Shown here piece after piece: positions 48,575-58,928 of a stretch of 64,000 nt of DNA; positions within the stretch are counted from its first letter, which is position 1, and each line of letters opens with the position of its first letter. The notes beneath the pieces were generated by a model. It was not told the DNA's origin. It made no database searches and saw only the letters and a program-made list of their open reading frames with translations. A program made the translations under genes and the position numbers. Source of the stretch: Thalassotalea sp. G2M2-11 (GTDB lineage: Bacteria; Pseudomonadota; Gammaproteobacteria; Enterobacterales; Alteromonadaceae); the NCBI RefSeq assembly GCF_017168195.1, contig NZ_JADNYL010000001.1:372001-436000 (forward strand). Reading direction: 5' to 3'.

Positions 48575-49438
48575 TTAGTGTTTAGTCTCTACCAATAAAT
48601 GCGCTAACTGTGCCTGATCAAATTGATAAGTACTTAAGCAATAATCACAGGTCATGCTAATGTTGCCTTGCTCGGCTAATATACTTTTGATTTCACTCGG
48701 CTCTATTTGCGCGATGGCATTTAAACACTTTTGTTGTGAGCAACTACATTGATATTCGACCGTTTGTGGGTCGAATAAGCGTACCTGCTCTTGGTGATAT
48801 AAACGATATAGTAGCTCTTTGGCATCTAATGTAAAAATTTCATCAGCCTTAATGGTTTCTGTTAATTGGCACAGGTGATCAAAATCATTAAGCTGCTGTT
48901 GTTTATTATCGCCATCAGGCAAAAGCTGCACTAAGCTGCCAGCGGCTTGTTGATTTGTATCGTCATGAAATAACCATATTTTTGTCGGAATTTGTTCCGA
49001 TGCTTCAAAGTAATGGGCTAAGCACTCAGCAAGTGTGGCATGCTCAAGTGCAACGACACCTTGGTAAGGTTCACCTTTGCTGGGGCGTATAGTGATCACC
49101 ATATTTCCTTTGCCAATTAATGCTTGTAAGCCAGTGGCATTAGTTTGCTCAGATAATTTGGCAATGCCACGCATTTGTTGTTGATGATTACCATTAACGG
49201 CAAGATAGCCAATGGGACCATCACCTTGTAACTGTACGGCAATTTCACCTTCAAATTTTAACGTTGCGGTCAATAAGCAAGTGGCTGCAACTAGTTCGCC
49301 TAATAATTGTCTTACGCCTGAAGGATAATTGTGTGGCTCGATTATTTGTTGATAAGTTTGACTAAGTTGTACAAGCTCGCCTCGTACATGTAAATCATCA
49401 AATAAGTAACGATGTAAAATATCTGGTTGAGAAGTCAC
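48575..49438 (-). CDS. hslO: Redox-regulated chaperone Hsp33
   Basis: Cytoplasmic holdase activated by oxidation, 287 aa. The four zinc-binding cysteines of the redox switch are present as CSC (QCSCSQQK) and CDYC near the C-terminus. The family segment LGELVAATCLLTATLKFEG is in the N-terminal half. It follows hslR by 2 nt, as in E. coli, so the pair is cotranscribed. Confidence 0.95.
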   Translation of the reverse strand: MTSQPDILHRYLFDDLHVRGELVQLSQTYQQIIEPHNYPSGVRQLLGELVAATCLLTATLKFEGEIAVQLQGDGPIGYLAVNGNHQQQMRGIAKLSEQTNATGLQALIGKGNMVITIRPSKGEPYQGVVALEHATLAECLAHYFEASEQIPTKIWLFHDDTNQQAAGSLVQLLPDGDNKQQQLNDFDHLCQLTETIKADEIFTLDAKELLYRLYHQEQVRLFDPQTVEYQCSCSQQKCLNAIAQIEPSEIKSILAEQGNISMTCDYCLSTYQFDQAQLAHLLVETKH

Positions 49439-49440
49439 TC

Positions 49441-49848
49441 TTAGATCCTTTCTTTAAATTGTCGTATTTGTCGGCGTTGTTTTTTATCGGGTTTACCATC
49501 GGCAGCTGGGCTTAATAAAATACCTTGCTTTCTTGCGATGGCATTACGAGTTCTTAACTCAACACTGTCTTCAGTTTCCTGATAAAGCGTTTGAGCAAAA
49601 GTCGCATCTCGGCGCTTATCGGCAAGTGCAACAACAACAACTTCTTTTTCTTCGTAGCCCTGGCGTACTTTGATGGTGTCACCAATATTGACGTTTTTGC
49701 CTGATTTAGGGCGCTGACCATTATAAAATACTTTACCGCCATCGATCATCTGTTTTGCGATAGCGCGTGTTTTATAAAAGCGTGCTGCCCAAAGCCATTT
49801 ATCTAAACGGGTTGAATGGCTAACATCGGCTGTTTTATCTTTTTTCAT
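49441..49848 (-). CDS. hslR: Heat shock protein 15, ribosome recycling
   Basis: Hsp15, 135 aa from ATG 49848, with an S4 domain (STRLDKWLWAARFYKTRAIAKQMIDGGKV) that binds free 50S subunits carrying nascent chains. The C-terminus is basic. A TTG at 49863 is also in frame; the ATG matches the E. coli N-terminus length better, though neither has a clear ribosome site. It heads the hslR-hslO operon and is divergent from the type II secretion genes. Confidence 0.92.
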   Translation of the reverse strand: MKKDKTADVSHSTRLDKWLWAARFYKTRAIAKQMIDGGKVFYNGQRPKSGKNVNIGDTIKVRQGYEEKEVVVVALADKRRDATFAQTLYQETEDSVELRTRNAIARKQGILLSPAADGKPDKKQRRQIRQFKERI

Positions 49849-50024
49849 CTTAATGTCATTCAAATCATTTAAAATAGGTTGTATCTGTAGTCACTATTTT
49901 ACACTATTGAGCGGGTTATTTTTTAATATTCTTGAAAAATCCTGTAGATTTCTTGTTGCAAAGCGATTGCTCAAGTATCATCAGGCAACGATGAAATCAA
50001 AATTAACTGCATTATTATAATAAA

Positions 50025-50960
50025 ATGGGATTTCCTAAAGATTTAGCAACAGCCTATGAAGTTTTGCTAAAGTTACCTCAGCAAAAAATAGCGAAAGTTA
50101 TCAGTGCATTATTGCTGTGCTATATCGCTTATCTATGCGCAAAATTGACCTGGTTGTTAGTACCACAGCAGCAAGTTGCGTCTGCGCCTGTTTTTAATCA
50201 GGGACAGCAGTTAGCGCAAGCGCAAAGTGCGAAAATTGATATCGCCTCGATCATCCAATTAAATTTGTTTGGTGAATACAACGCAACACCTAAAGTGGTG
50301 GAAGTGAAAGTACAAGATGCACCAGAAACTAATCTACGTTTGAAGTTAACGGGGACGGTTGCTAGTGATAAGCCAGAGATAGCCGCAGCCATTATTGAAC
50401 AAAACGGTAAACAAACAACCTATGGTGTTGGCGATAAGATAGAAGGCACCAGAGCAACATTAGAAAGCGTCGCGCAAGATCGGGTATTGATTAAACAGTC
50501 AGGTCGCTTAGAAACGTTAATGTTAGATGGTTTTAAATACAATAAAATGTCATCCTCTTTGCCAAGCGTGCCTTCGAAAAGACCGCCTGTGATTGATGCG
50601 CCGAGTAAACCTCAAGTAATTGATCAGCGAGATAATCAATTACTGAGTGAATCTGCGAAACAATTGAAAGAAGATATTAATAATGATCCGGGAAAAATTA
50701 TCGATCATTTAAAGATAGTACCCAAACGAAGTGATGGTACCATCATTGGTTATCAGCTGATGCCAGGTAAAAACCCTGAATTTTTTAAAGCTTCGGGTTT
50801 GAAATCTGGCGATATTGCCGTGCAAATGAATGGTTTAGACCTGACTAATCCCAGTGAAGCCGCTCAAGCGTTACAGGCACTGAAAGAACAGACCGATTTA
50901 TCGTTACTCGTATTGCGAGGCAACGAAATGACAGAAATACTTTTTAGTATTGAAGAATAA
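50025..50960 (+). CDS. gspC: Type II secretion protein GspC
   Basis: Inner-membrane clamp linking the inner platform to the secretin, 311 aa. One membrane helix lies at about 27-48. The HR domain is at about 75-170 (IIQLNLFGEY, LKLTGTVASDKPEIAAAIIEQ) and the C-terminal PDZ-like domain at about 235-311 (FKASGLKSGDIAVQMNGLDL). No Shine-Dalgarno is seen before the ATG. A nine-codon frame (ATG 49991) ends just upstream. First gene of an operon running unbroken to gspN. Confidence 0.92.
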   Translation: MGFPKDLATAYEVLLKLPQQKIAKVISALLLCYIAYLCAKLTWLLVPQQQVASAPVFNQGQQLAQAQSAKIDIASIIQLNLFGEYNATPKVVEVKVQDAPETNLRLKLTGTVASDKPEIAAAIIEQNGKQTTYGVGDKIEGTRATLESVAQDRVLIKQSGRLETLMLDGFKYNKMSSSLPSVPSKRPPVIDAPSKPQVIDQRDNQLLSESAKQLKEDINNDPGKIIDHLKIVPKRSDGTIIGYQLMPGKNPEFFKASGLKSGDIAVQMNGLDLTNPSEAAQALQALKEQTDLSLLVLRGNEMTEILFSIEE

Positions 50961-50988
50961 TAATTTTTGAGAGTATAAGGAATTTTTC

Positions 50989-53076
50989 ATGCGCACATCG
51001 ATAATTGCGCCTTGGCTAAAACGAGCCTGCTTAGTGATATCAACCGCTGTTTTTTTTAATGGTATGGCTTTTACTGCGCTTTCTGTTAATGCGGCCCAGT
51101 ATTCTCCTAATTTTAAAGGCACCGATTTAAAAGAGTTTATTAATATTGTCGGTAAAAATTTGAAGAAAACCATGATTGTCGATCCTAACGTTCGCGGGAA
51201 GGTGAATGTTCGCAGTTATGATTTATTATCCGAAGAACAATATTACCAATTTTTCTTAAATGTATTAGAGGTTTATGGTTTTGCAGCCATAGAAATGGAT
51301 AATAACATCATCAAAATTATCCGCGATAAAAAAGCTAAATCTGCAGCAACCCCTCTTGTTGATGAAACCAATCCAGGGGTTGGTGATGAAGTGGTCACTC
51401 GTGTGATCGAAGTGAAAAATGTTACCGTTAGAGAGTTATCTCCATTGTTACGTCAAATGGCTAACCAAGCTGGCGGTGGCACAGTGGTCAATTATGATCC
51501 TGCCAATGTGTTTATTATGACCGGTACTGCTGCCGTGGTAAATCGCTTAGCTGAAATAATTAAACGTGTTGATAAAGCAGGCGATCAATACGAGCAAATC
51601 ATTAAATTAAAATACGCATCTGCTGGTGAAATGGTGCGAATTATCGAGTCGCTGAATAAAAACTCTGGCAATAAGGCAGGGACACCGAGTTTTCTTATCC
51701 CAAAAATTGTTGCCGATGAACGAACCAATAGTGTGATTGTCAGCGGTGAAAAACAAGCACGCGAGCGTACCGCAAAGTTAATATCCCGCTTAGATAGCGA
51801 GCTGGAAAGTAATGGTAATACACGGGTGTATTATTTGAAGTACTCAAAAGCTGAAGATTTAGTCGATGTTCTTAAAGGGGTGAGTGAATCGATAGAAGCT
51901 GAGGATAACGGTAGTAAATCAAAATCACAGCGTAGCAAAAATCGCAATATCAGCATCAATGCTCATAAAGAAACCAATACTGTGGTTATCACCGCACAAC
52001 CCGATATGTTACGTTCGTTAGAAGCGGTTATTCGCCAGTTGGATGTACGTCGAGCACAAGTATTAGTGGAAGCTATTATTGTTGAAGTATTTGAAAGTGA
52101 TGGGGTGAACTTAGGAGTTCAATGGTACAACGAAAATGGTGGCTTTACCCAATTTACTAATGGGCCTGCTACCATCAGTAACGTCGCTGGCGCTGCTGAG
52201 GCTGCCAGATCTGAAAAGGGAAAATATATTCCTCCAGTATTACACCCTGACACCGGAAATATTATTTCACCAGGTGTGCAAGAACCAGACATTAAAGGTA
52301 ATTATGACTTACTGGCACAAGTGCTTGGTTCAGTAAACGGTATGATGTTCGGCATCATGGATAATGATTGGGGCGCGATTGTGCAAGCGGTAAGTGCTGA
52401 CACTAATTCAAATATTTTAGCAACCCCAAGCATCACCACGCTTGATAATGAAGAAGCTGAATTTCTAGTCGGTCAGGAAGTACCAGTGATCACAGGGTCT
52501 ACTACTGGTAGTAATAATAACAATCCGTTCCAAACGGTTGATCGTCAAGAAGTGGGCATCAAGTTAAAAGTGACGCCACAAGTAAATGAAGGCGCGGGCG
52601 TACAGTTAACCATAGAGCAGGAAGTCTCTTCTGTCAGCGGCGCTACAGGGGTTGATATTGCGATTAATAAGCGTGAAATAAAAACCACGGTCATGGCTGA
52701 TAATGGTGCGACTGTTATTTTAGGTGGCTTGATTGATGAAGATGTACAGGAAAGTGTGCAGAAAGTACCATTCCTGGGTGATATTCCGATCATAGGCCAT
52801 TTATTTAAGTCTACCAGTAACACTAAGCGTAAGCGTAACTTAATGGTATTTTTGCGCCCAACAATTATTCGTGATGGTAAATTGATGAATCAAATCAGCA
52901 AGGAAAAATATAATTATATCCGCGCGGATGAATTACGTAAGTTAGAAGAAGGCATCGATTTGATGGACGATGAGAAATTACCATTATTACCAAAATGGAA
53001 TGATAAATTGGTGTTACCGCCATCGTTTGATCAATATATCAAAGATAAGCAAGAAAAATCATCAGAGCAGCAATAG
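50989..53076 (+). CDS. gspD: Type II secretion secretin GspD
   Basis: Outer-membrane channel, 695 aa. A long signal peptide ends at about residue 35 (SVNA). N0 ([20 protein letters not shown]) is followed by N1-N3 to about residue 340, then the secretin domain with [17 protein letters not shown], the family signature. The C-terminal ~60 residues form the S region, which would bind a pilotin; no pilotin gene is in this window. It lies 28 nt after gspC and 2 nt before gspE. Confidence 0.96.
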   Translation: MRTSIIAPWLKRACLVISTAVFFNGMAFTALSVNAAQYSPNFKGTDLKEFINIVGKNLKKTMIVDPNVRGKVNVRSYDLLSEEQYYQFFLNVLEVYGFAAIEMDNNIIKIIRDKKAKSAATPLVDETNPGVGDEVVTRVIEVKNVTVRELSPLLRQMANQAGGGTVVNYDPANVFIMTGTAAVVNRLAEIIKRVDKAGDQYEQIIKLKYASAGEMVRIIESLNKNSGNKAGTPSFLIPKIVADERTNSVIVSGEKQARERTAKLISRLDSELESNGNTRVYYLKYSKAEDLVDVLKGVSESIEAEDNGSKSKSQRSKNRNISINAHKETNTVVITAQPDMLRSLEAVIRQLDVRRAQVLVEAIIVEVFESDGVNLGVQWYNENGGFTQFTNGPATISNVAGAAEAARSEKGKYIPPVLHPDTGNIISPGVQEPDIKGNYDLLAQVLGSVNGMMFGIMDNDWGAIVQAVSADTNSNILATPSITTLDNEEAEFLVGQEVPVITGSTTGSNNNNPFQTVDRQEVGIKLKVTPQVNEGAGVQLTIEQEVSSVSGATGVDIAINKREIKTTVMADNGATVILGGLIDEDVQESVQKVPFLGDIPIIGHLFKSTSNTKRKRNLMVFLRPTIIRDGKLMNQISKEKYNYIRADELRKLEEGIDLMDDEKLPLLPKWNDKLVLPPSFDQYIKDKQEKSSEQQ

Positions 53077-53078
53077 TT

Positions 53079-54590
53079 ATGATAAGTGATGATGAAACCG
53101 TGGTGACTGCGCCGATCGAACATACCGTACTACAATTGCCGTTTGGTTATGCTAAACGCCATAGTGCCTTGCTGACTTTTGAAAATGAGCAATTGTCACT
53201 GCATTGTTTAGCGGATATCTCAACCGATGTCATGGTTGAAGTAAGACGCTTGACTAAACAGCCATTTCAGGTGGTGATAGAAACACCTGAGCGTTTTGAA
53301 TTATTGCTTACGACTGTTTATCAGCGAGACTCTTCCGAAGCCAAGCAAATGATGGAAGATATCGGTAATGAAGTGGACTTATATTCACTTGCCGATGAGA
53401 TGGTGGAAACCGAAGATTTATTGGCGAACGAAGATGATGCGCCGATCATTAAGATGATCAATGCCATGCTCAGCGAAGCAATAAAAGAAAACGCCTCTGA
53501 TATTCATATCGAAACATTTGAACAAGCATTGCAAATTCGTTTTCGCGTAGATGGTGTATTGCGTGAAGTGTTAAAACCCAACCGTAAATTGGCCTCGTTA
53601 TTGGTGTCACGTATTAAAGTCATGGCTAAGCTTGATATTGCTGAAAAGCGAATTCCACAAGACGGGCGAATTTCCTTGCGTATTGCTGGGCGTGCTGTCG
53701 ATGTGCGGGTATCAACCATGCCAACGGGGCATGGCGAACGGGTTGTACTTCGCTTATTAGACAAAAACTCTGCGCGGCTTGATTTACAAGACTTGGGTAT
53801 GACCGATGGTAACCGAGAAAGGTTTTCGCGGTTAATTGAAAAACCACATGGCATTATTTTAGTGACAGGCCCTACAGGATCAGGTAAATCGACCACCTTG
53901 TACGCTGGTTTAAGTCAAATCGATCATAATGAGCGCAATGTATTAACCGTTGAAGATCCAATCGAGTATGCGATTGAAGGCATAGGTCAAACGCAAGTAA
54001 ACACTAAGGTCGATATGACCTTTGCGCGCGGGTTACGTGCCATTTTACGTCAAGATCCTGATGTGGTGATGGTGGGTGAAATACGTGATTTAGAAACGGC
54101 GCAAATTGGTGTGCAAGCTAGTTTAACTGGGCATTTGGTGTTATCCACTTTACATACTAATACCGCTGCTGGTGCGATCACTCGTATGGAAGACATGGGC
54201 GTTGAGCCATTTTTACTTTCCTCCAGTTTATTAGGCGTGTTAGCACAGCGATTAGTGAGAACGCTTTGTCCGCACTGTAGGGAAAGTCACCTGCCTGATG
54301 ATAAAGAAGTTAAACTCTTAGGTTTAGCTGCAGACAGTCAGACGCATATTTATCGAGCCGTTGGTTGTGAAGAATGTAACTTTAAAGGCTATAAAGGGCG
54401 TACGGGTATCCACGAATTATTATTGGTAGATGATAAGGTGCGAGAACTCATTCACAATGGTAAAGGTGAGCAAGCCATTGAAAAATACATACGTACTAAT
54501 ACTGCAAGTATTCGTCGTGATGGCTTTGATAAAGTGCTTGGTGGTATAACTACGCTGGAAGAAGTGTTACGCGTTACTCGGGAAGATTAA
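53079..54590 (+). CDS. gspE: Type II secretion ATPase GspE
   Basis: Cytoplasmic hexameric ATPase that powers pseudopilus assembly, 503 aa. Walker [16 protein letters not shown], Walker B with [16 protein letters not shown], the histidine box [12 protein letters not shown] and the tetracysteine zinc motif (CPHC...CEEC) are all present. The N-terminal domain should bind GspL. Confidence 0.96.
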   Translation: MISDDETVVTAPIEHTVLQLPFGYAKRHSALLTFENEQLSLHCLADISTDVMVEVRRLTKQPFQVVIETPERFELLLTTVYQRDSSEAKQMMEDIGNEVDLYSLADEMVETEDLLANEDDAPIIKMINAMLSEAIKENASDIHIETFEQALQIRFRVDGVLREVLKPNRKLASLLVSRIKVMAKLDIAEKRIPQDGRISLRIAGRAVDVRVSTMPTGHGERVVLRLLDKNSARLDLQDLGMTDGNRERFSRLIEKPHGIILVTGPTGSGKSTTLYAGLSQIDHNERNVLTVEDPIEYAIEGIGQTQVNTKVDMTFARGLRAILRQDPDVVMVGEIRDLETAQIGVQASLTGHLVLSTLHTNTAAGAITRMEDMGVEPFLLSSSLLGVLAQRLVRTLCPHCRESHLPDDKEVKLLGLAADSQTHIYRAVGCEECNFKGYKGRTGIHELLLVDDKVRELIHNGKGEQAIEKYIRTNTASIRRDGFDKVLGGITTLEEVLRVTRED

Positions 54591-54599
54591 TCAAGCATT

Positions 54600-55823
54600 A
54601 TGGCAGCATTTGACTATCAAGCGGTTGATAACCGAGGAAAAATTAAAAAAGGGGTCATCGAAGGGGATACACCTCGGCATGTGCGCACTTTATTGCGCGA
54701 TCAGGGGTTAATGCCAACGGAAGTCACTCCTAGTTTAATGAAAAGCAAACAAAAGCAATCTTCATCAGGTTTTGGCCGTAGCAAAAAAATTACCGCTACC
54801 GAGCTTGCTTTATTAACCCGTCAACTTGCTACGTTAGTTGAGTCAGGTTTACCGTTGGAAGAATCTTTGCTTGCTGTTGCTGAGCAATGTGAAAAAAATA
54901 CCCTGAAAAGCATGGTGATGGCTGTACGAACAAAAATCACCGAAGGCTATGGCTTAGCCGAAAGTATGGCGGAATTTCCTCAAGTATTTAATCACCTTTA
55001 TCGCGCCATGGTCGCAGCAGGTGAAAAATCAGGCCATCTCGATAAAGTTCTAAATCGTTTAGCTGACTATACCGAACAGCGTCAGAAGCTCCGCTCTCAG
55101 ATGGTTCAGGCTATGGTGTACCCATCAATAATGACTGTTGTTGCTATTGGGGTTATCGTGGTGTTATTAACCTCAGTGGTCCCTCAAATTATTGGTCAGT
55201 TTGAGCATATGGGGGCTAATCTGCCGGGAACGACACAATTTTTAATTTCGACCAGTGAGTTTTTGCAACACTATGGCTTAGCTATTTTAGTTTTGATAAT
55301 AGTGGCGGTAGTTATATTTTTGCAAATGATGAAAAAGAGCAGTTTTAAGTATCAAGTTCATCAAAAAATATTATCTATGCCTGGGCTGGGAAAAGTGATC
55401 CGAGGCATTAACACCGCACGTTTTGCCCGTACTTTAAGTATATTAACAGCCAGTGCGGTGCCACTATTGGAAAGTATGACCATAGCTGGTGAGGTACTGG
55501 ATAACCTTTACATTAAAGATAAAGTGAAACAAGCGGCGGATAAAGTAAGAGAAGGCTCAAGTTTACGCTTGTCATTAGAACAGACAAAACTTTTTCCTCC
55601 TATGATGCTCCATATGATAGCCAGTGGTGAAAAAAGTGGTGAATTAGAACATATGTTAGGCAGAGCGGCAGATAACCAAGATAGAGAATTTGAAGCATTA
55701 GTGAATATTTCACTAAAAGCGGTAGAGCCAGCGATTATGGTGACAATGGCTGGCATTGTATTATTTATTGTTATGGCGATTCTTCAACCGATTTTGCAGT
55801 TGAACACGTTAATAGGAAGTTAG
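54600..55823 (+). CDS. gspF: Type II secretion platform protein GspF
   Basis: Polytopic inner-membrane protein, 407 aa, with two similar cytoplasmic domains (LTRQLATLVESGLPLEESL and ARTLSILTASAVPLLESM) and three membrane segments at about 170-195, 222-245 and 377-400. It lies 9 nt after gspE and is 1 nt before gspG. Confidence 0.96.
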   Translation: MAAFDYQAVDNRGKIKKGVIEGDTPRHVRTLLRDQGLMPTEVTPSLMKSKQKQSSSGFGRSKKITATELALLTRQLATLVESGLPLEESLLAVAEQCEKNTLKSMVMAVRTKITEGYGLAESMAEFPQVFNHLYRAMVAAGEKSGHLDKVLNRLADYTEQRQKLRSQMVQAMVYPSIMTVVAIGVIVVLLTSVVPQIIGQFEHMGANLPGTTQFLISTSEFLQHYGLAILVLIIVAVVIFLQMMKKSSFKYQVHQKILSMPGLGKVIRGINTARFARTLSILTASAVPLLESMTIAGEVLDNLYIKDKVKQAADKVREGSSLRLSLEQTKLFPPMMLHMIASGEKSGELEHMLGRAADNQDREFEALVNISLKAVEPAIMVTMAGIVLFIVMAILQPILQLNTLIGS

Positions 55824-55824
55824 T

Positions 55825-56268
55825 ATGAATAAGAAGAGAATGAGTAAACCACAATCAGGTTTTACCTTATTAGAAGTGATGGTGGTTTTAGTGATCATCG
55901 GTATTATTGCCAGTATGGTTGTGCCTAACCTGATGGGAAGCCAAGATACTGCGCGCGAACAAAAAGCGGTTATTGATATTGGCTCATTAGAAACGGCGCT
56001 AGGTATGTACCGTTCACAGAATTATAATTACCCCACTACAGAGCAAGGTCTCGAAGCATTAGTGGAAAAAACGGATATTGAACCTATCCCTAAGCGTTTT
56101 CCTGAAGGTGGATATATTAAGCGTTTGCCTCAAGACCCATGGGGTAATGATTATCAGTTGTTAAACCCAGGTGAGCATGGTGCAATGGATATCTTTTCAA
56201 TGGGACCTGATGGTGAAGCCGGTACTGATGATGACATCGGCAACTGGAATTTAGGCGACTACCAATAA
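55825..56268 (+). CDS. gspG: Major pseudopilin GspG
   Basis: 147 aa. The prepilin peptidase site is SG-FTLLEVMVVLVIIGIIA, with glutamate at mature position 5. The C-terminal loop DGEAGTDDDIGNW carries the calcium ligands usual in GspG. It forms the pseudopilus shaft after cleavage by a GspO/PilD peptidase encoded elsewhere. Confidence 0.96.
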   Translation: MNKKRMSKPQSGFTLLEVMVVLVIIGIIASMVVPNLMGSQDTAREQKAVIDIGSLETALGMYRSQNYNYPTTEQGLEALVEKTDIEPIPKRFPEGGYIKRLPQDPWGNDYQLLNPGEHGAMDIFSMGPDGEAGTDDDIGNWNLGDYQ

Positions 56269-56301
56269 TTCGCCTCTAGTGCGAAATGCTCTGTTGATAC
56301 A

Positions 56302-56946
56302 ATGAAAAATCTAACCAACAAACACCACAACTTTGGGTTTACCTTAATTGAGGTGTTGTTGGTGATCCTCGTTGTTGGCCTAATGGTGGCGGCAGTTCAG
56401 CTCAACTTTAATTCCAATAAGCCAGAAGCTCAGCTGCAACAAGAAAGTGCTCGATTTGCTAGTGTATTTAATTTGGCAGCAGAGTATAGCTTACTCAACA
56501 ACCTAGAACTTGGCTTGTATATTCAAAACAATACCTATCAGTTTGTTGGCTTTGATGGTGTGAGTTGGACGACAATTCCTGATAATAAGCTGTTTGATAT
56601 TTATCAATTGCCGGATATGTTCACGATGAACTTAGTGTTTGACGATCTGCCGATGGAACAGCCCAGCCTTGTTAGTCGAGAGTTATTTCAACTTGATGAG
56701 GACGCGATACAAGACCTTGAGGATGATGCAAGTGATGAGCAGCCTGTGATTATCCCACAAGTTTATATACTTTCAGGGGGAGATATTACGCCGTTTCGTA
56801 TGGTATTTTCTTTTGCGGATTTGTTTGATGTCGAGCAAGATATCGCTTATGCCGTGACTGGTTTATATAGTGCTCCAGTGAGGGTATCTGAGCCTATTAT
56901 CAACGGTGATTTTAGCGAGCTGTCAGGAGAGTCAGATGCATTATAA
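56302..56946 (+). CDS. gspH: Minor pseudopilin GspH
   Basis: 214 aa, with prepilin site FG-FTLIEVLLVILVVGLMVA. It is longer than many GspH proteins because of an acidic loop at about 130-155 (QLDEDAIQDLEDDASDEQ). It lies 33 nt after gspG and overlaps gspI by 11 nt. Confidence 0.9.
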   Translation: MKNLTNKHHNFGFTLIEVLLVILVVGLMVAAVQLNFNSNKPEAQLQQESARFASVFNLAAEYSLLNNLELGLYIQNNTYQFVGFDGVSWTTIPDNKLFDIYQLPDMFTMNLVFDDLPMEQPSLVSRELFQLDEDAIQDLEDDASDEQPVIIPQVYILSGGDITPFRMVFSFADLFDVEQDIAYAVTGLYSAPVRVSEPIINGDFSELSGESDAL

Positions 56947-57316
56947 CCGTAGTTTCGGCTTTACCTTAATCGAGGTCTTATTAGCATTGTCAGTGTTTTC
57001 ATTAGCTGGCTTGGCGTTGCTAAATACTGCAGACACTCATTTTACCAGTTTGAATCAATTGGAAGATAAAATGATGGCGGAATGGATCGCCAGTAATCAA
57101 TTGGTAGAAGCTCATTTAGAGAAGAGTTGGCCACCGAAAAATAATAAAAAAGGCAAGGTTGAACTTGCCGGTCGCCAATGGCATTGGCTACAAAAAGTGA
57201 TCAAGACAACTGACAAAGATATGCGTGCTATTGTTGTTGAAGTCAGATCAGATGAACAATCGGAATTAGCACTGACAAGTTTGACAAGCTATATCTCGAA
57301 AGGAAGTGCCAAATGA
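56936..57316 (+). CDS. gspI: Minor pseudopilin GspI
   Basis: 126 aa from ATG 56936, which has CAGGAGA 5 nt upstream and leaves a short leader before FG-FTLIEVLLALSVFSLAGLA. The longer upstream frame is discarded. It is part of the GspH-I-J-K tip complex. It overlaps gspJ by 4 nt. Confidence 0.9.
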   Translation: MHYNRSFGFTLIEVLLALSVFSLAGLALLNTADTHFTSLNQLEDKMMAEWIASNQLVEAHLEKSWPPKNNKKGKVELAGRQWHWLQKVIKTTDKDMRAIVVEVRSDEQSELALTSLTSYISKGSAK

Positions 57317-57942
57317 TCAGGGCTCGTCAACTTCGTTTAGCCGTTGGTTTTACTTTGATAGAAGTGTTACTCGCAGTATCTATTTTTGCGATGATCAGTT
57401 TAGCTAGTTTTTCAATTTTTGATGGCGTGATGAGAAGTGAACAGAGTTCTCAAGATAAAATTGAACGTATCAATGCGCTGCAAAATACATTCATGGTGAT
57501 TGAGCGTGATTTTTTGCAGATATCTCAACGTTCTATACGCATGGATGGTGAAGCGCCGAGTAGCGATTTTATTTATACCAGTAACAATAGTTACTCATTA
57601 TCGGAGCAGGCTATTGCCTTTGTTCGTGCGGGATGGACAAACCCTGGTTTATTGATCCCGCGTAGTGATTTGCAGTCGGTTGCTTATCAACTGAAGGATA
57701 ACCAGTTACAACGTTTACACTACAATTTTGTAGATGCAGTGGTGGGAGAAAAACCTAAAGTAAGGGTATTAATTGATCATGTTTCATCAATGGCGTTGCA
57801 ATTTTTTTATGATAATAAATGGCAGGAAAAACCCATTGCAGGTCGTTTACCCAGAGCAATTAGTCTGACACTTGAATTAGATGATCTTGGTGAAATTGAA
57901 CGAAAATTCTTAGTTGCTGAACAAGCTGGGGTCAAATCATGA
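57313..57942 (+). CDS. gspJ: Minor pseudopilin GspJ
   Basis: 209 aa, with prepilin site VG-FTLIEVLLAVSIFAMISL and the GspJ-type beta-rich domain (QNTFMVIERDFLQISQR). It overlaps gspI and gspK by 4 nt each. Confidence 0.92.
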   Translation: MIRARQLRLAVGFTLIEVLLAVSIFAMISLASFSIFDGVMRSEQSSQDKIERINALQNTFMVIERDFLQISQRSIRMDGEAPSSDFIYTSNNSYSLSEQAIAFVRAGWTNPGLLIPRSDLQSVAYQLKDNQLQRLHYNFVDAVVGEKPKVRVLIDHVSSMALQFFYDNKWQEKPIAGRLPRAISLTLELDDLGEIERKFLVAEQAGVKS

Positions 57943-58928
57943 GGCGCAAGCCCAACAGCGGTGTTGCATTAATCACTGTTATGTTAGTGGTTGCACTCGC
58001 TGCTATTATTGCGACACAGATGCTGGCAAGGTTACAGTATCAAGTACAACGCACTACGAATATCAGCTTTAATCAACAAGCGTATTGGTATGCGATGGGG
58101 GCAGAAGCATTTGCTAAACGTGTGTTAGCCACGGCGTTTGAACAAGAGCCTAAAGTGACGCACTTAGGGCAAATTTGGGCGCAAGGTGAAACCACCTATC
58201 CAGTAGACTTTGGCGAAATCAGTGGTGAAATTACTGATATGCACTCGTGTTTGAACCTTAATGCATTGCGGGTTATCAATGATCCAAATGTTGCGGCAAA
58301 AGCAGAGCCTTTGGCAAAAAAAGCATTCCAAGAGCTGATTTTAGCGTTGAATATTGAAGGTATTGGTGATTTTGAAGCTGAATACATGGCTGATGCGTTA
58401 AGTGATTGGTTAGATGATGATAGTGCAATAGTGAGTGCTGGCGGGGCTGAAGATAATGATTATTCTGCCAAAGAGTTTCCTTACCTACCTGCGAATCATT
58501 ACTTAGCGAGCGTTAATGAATTAAGGGTTATAGAACATTTTACTGTGCCTGTTATCGATGCGTTAAAACCTTATGTTTGTGCATTACCTAATACCGATTT
58601 ACACCAGATCAATATCAATACCATTGATGCTGAAAAGCCTCAATTGCTCCAAGGACTACTTGCTATCGCTGAAACTGACGCAGAGCAAATTTTAGCTGCT
58701 CGAGGCATTGAAGGTTTTAAAGAAACGGGGGCGTTTTTTGATTTGCCTGAAGTGAAAAAATTAAAATTAACCGATGAACAAAAACAGCAGTTTGTAGTTG
58801 ATAGTGAATACTTTAAACTAACAGCTAAGACAAATTTTAATACGAGCTACTTTCAACTGAATTCGGTGTTACAAGTAGCAGAAAATAATCAAATAAGTGT
58901 AATTAGCCGCACGATAGGACGTGACTAA
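57939..58928 (+). CDS. gspK: Minor pseudopilin GspK
   Basis: 329 aa, the large tip pseudopilin. Its cleavage site SG-VALITVMLVV lacks the glutamate at mature position 5, which is normal for GspK. The inserted alpha domain (about 110-270) includes DLHQININTIDAEKPQLLQGL and a helix-hairpin-like stretch. It overlaps gspL by one base. Confidence 0.93.
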   Translation: MRRKPNSGVALITVMLVVALAAIIATQMLARLQYQVQRTTNISFNQQAYWYAMGAEAFAKRVLATAFEQEPKVTHLGQIWAQGETTYPVDFGEISGEITDMHSCLNLNALRVINDPNVAAKAEPLAKKAFQELILALNIEGIGDFEAEYMADALSDWLDDDSAIVSAGGAEDNDYSAKEFPYLPANHYLASVNELRVIEHFTVPVIDALKPYVCALPNTDLHQININTIDAEKPQLLQGLLAIAETDAEQILAARGIEGFKETGAFFDLPEVKKLKLTDEQKQQFVVDSEYFKLTAKTNFNTSYFQLNSVLQVAENNQISVISRTIGRD

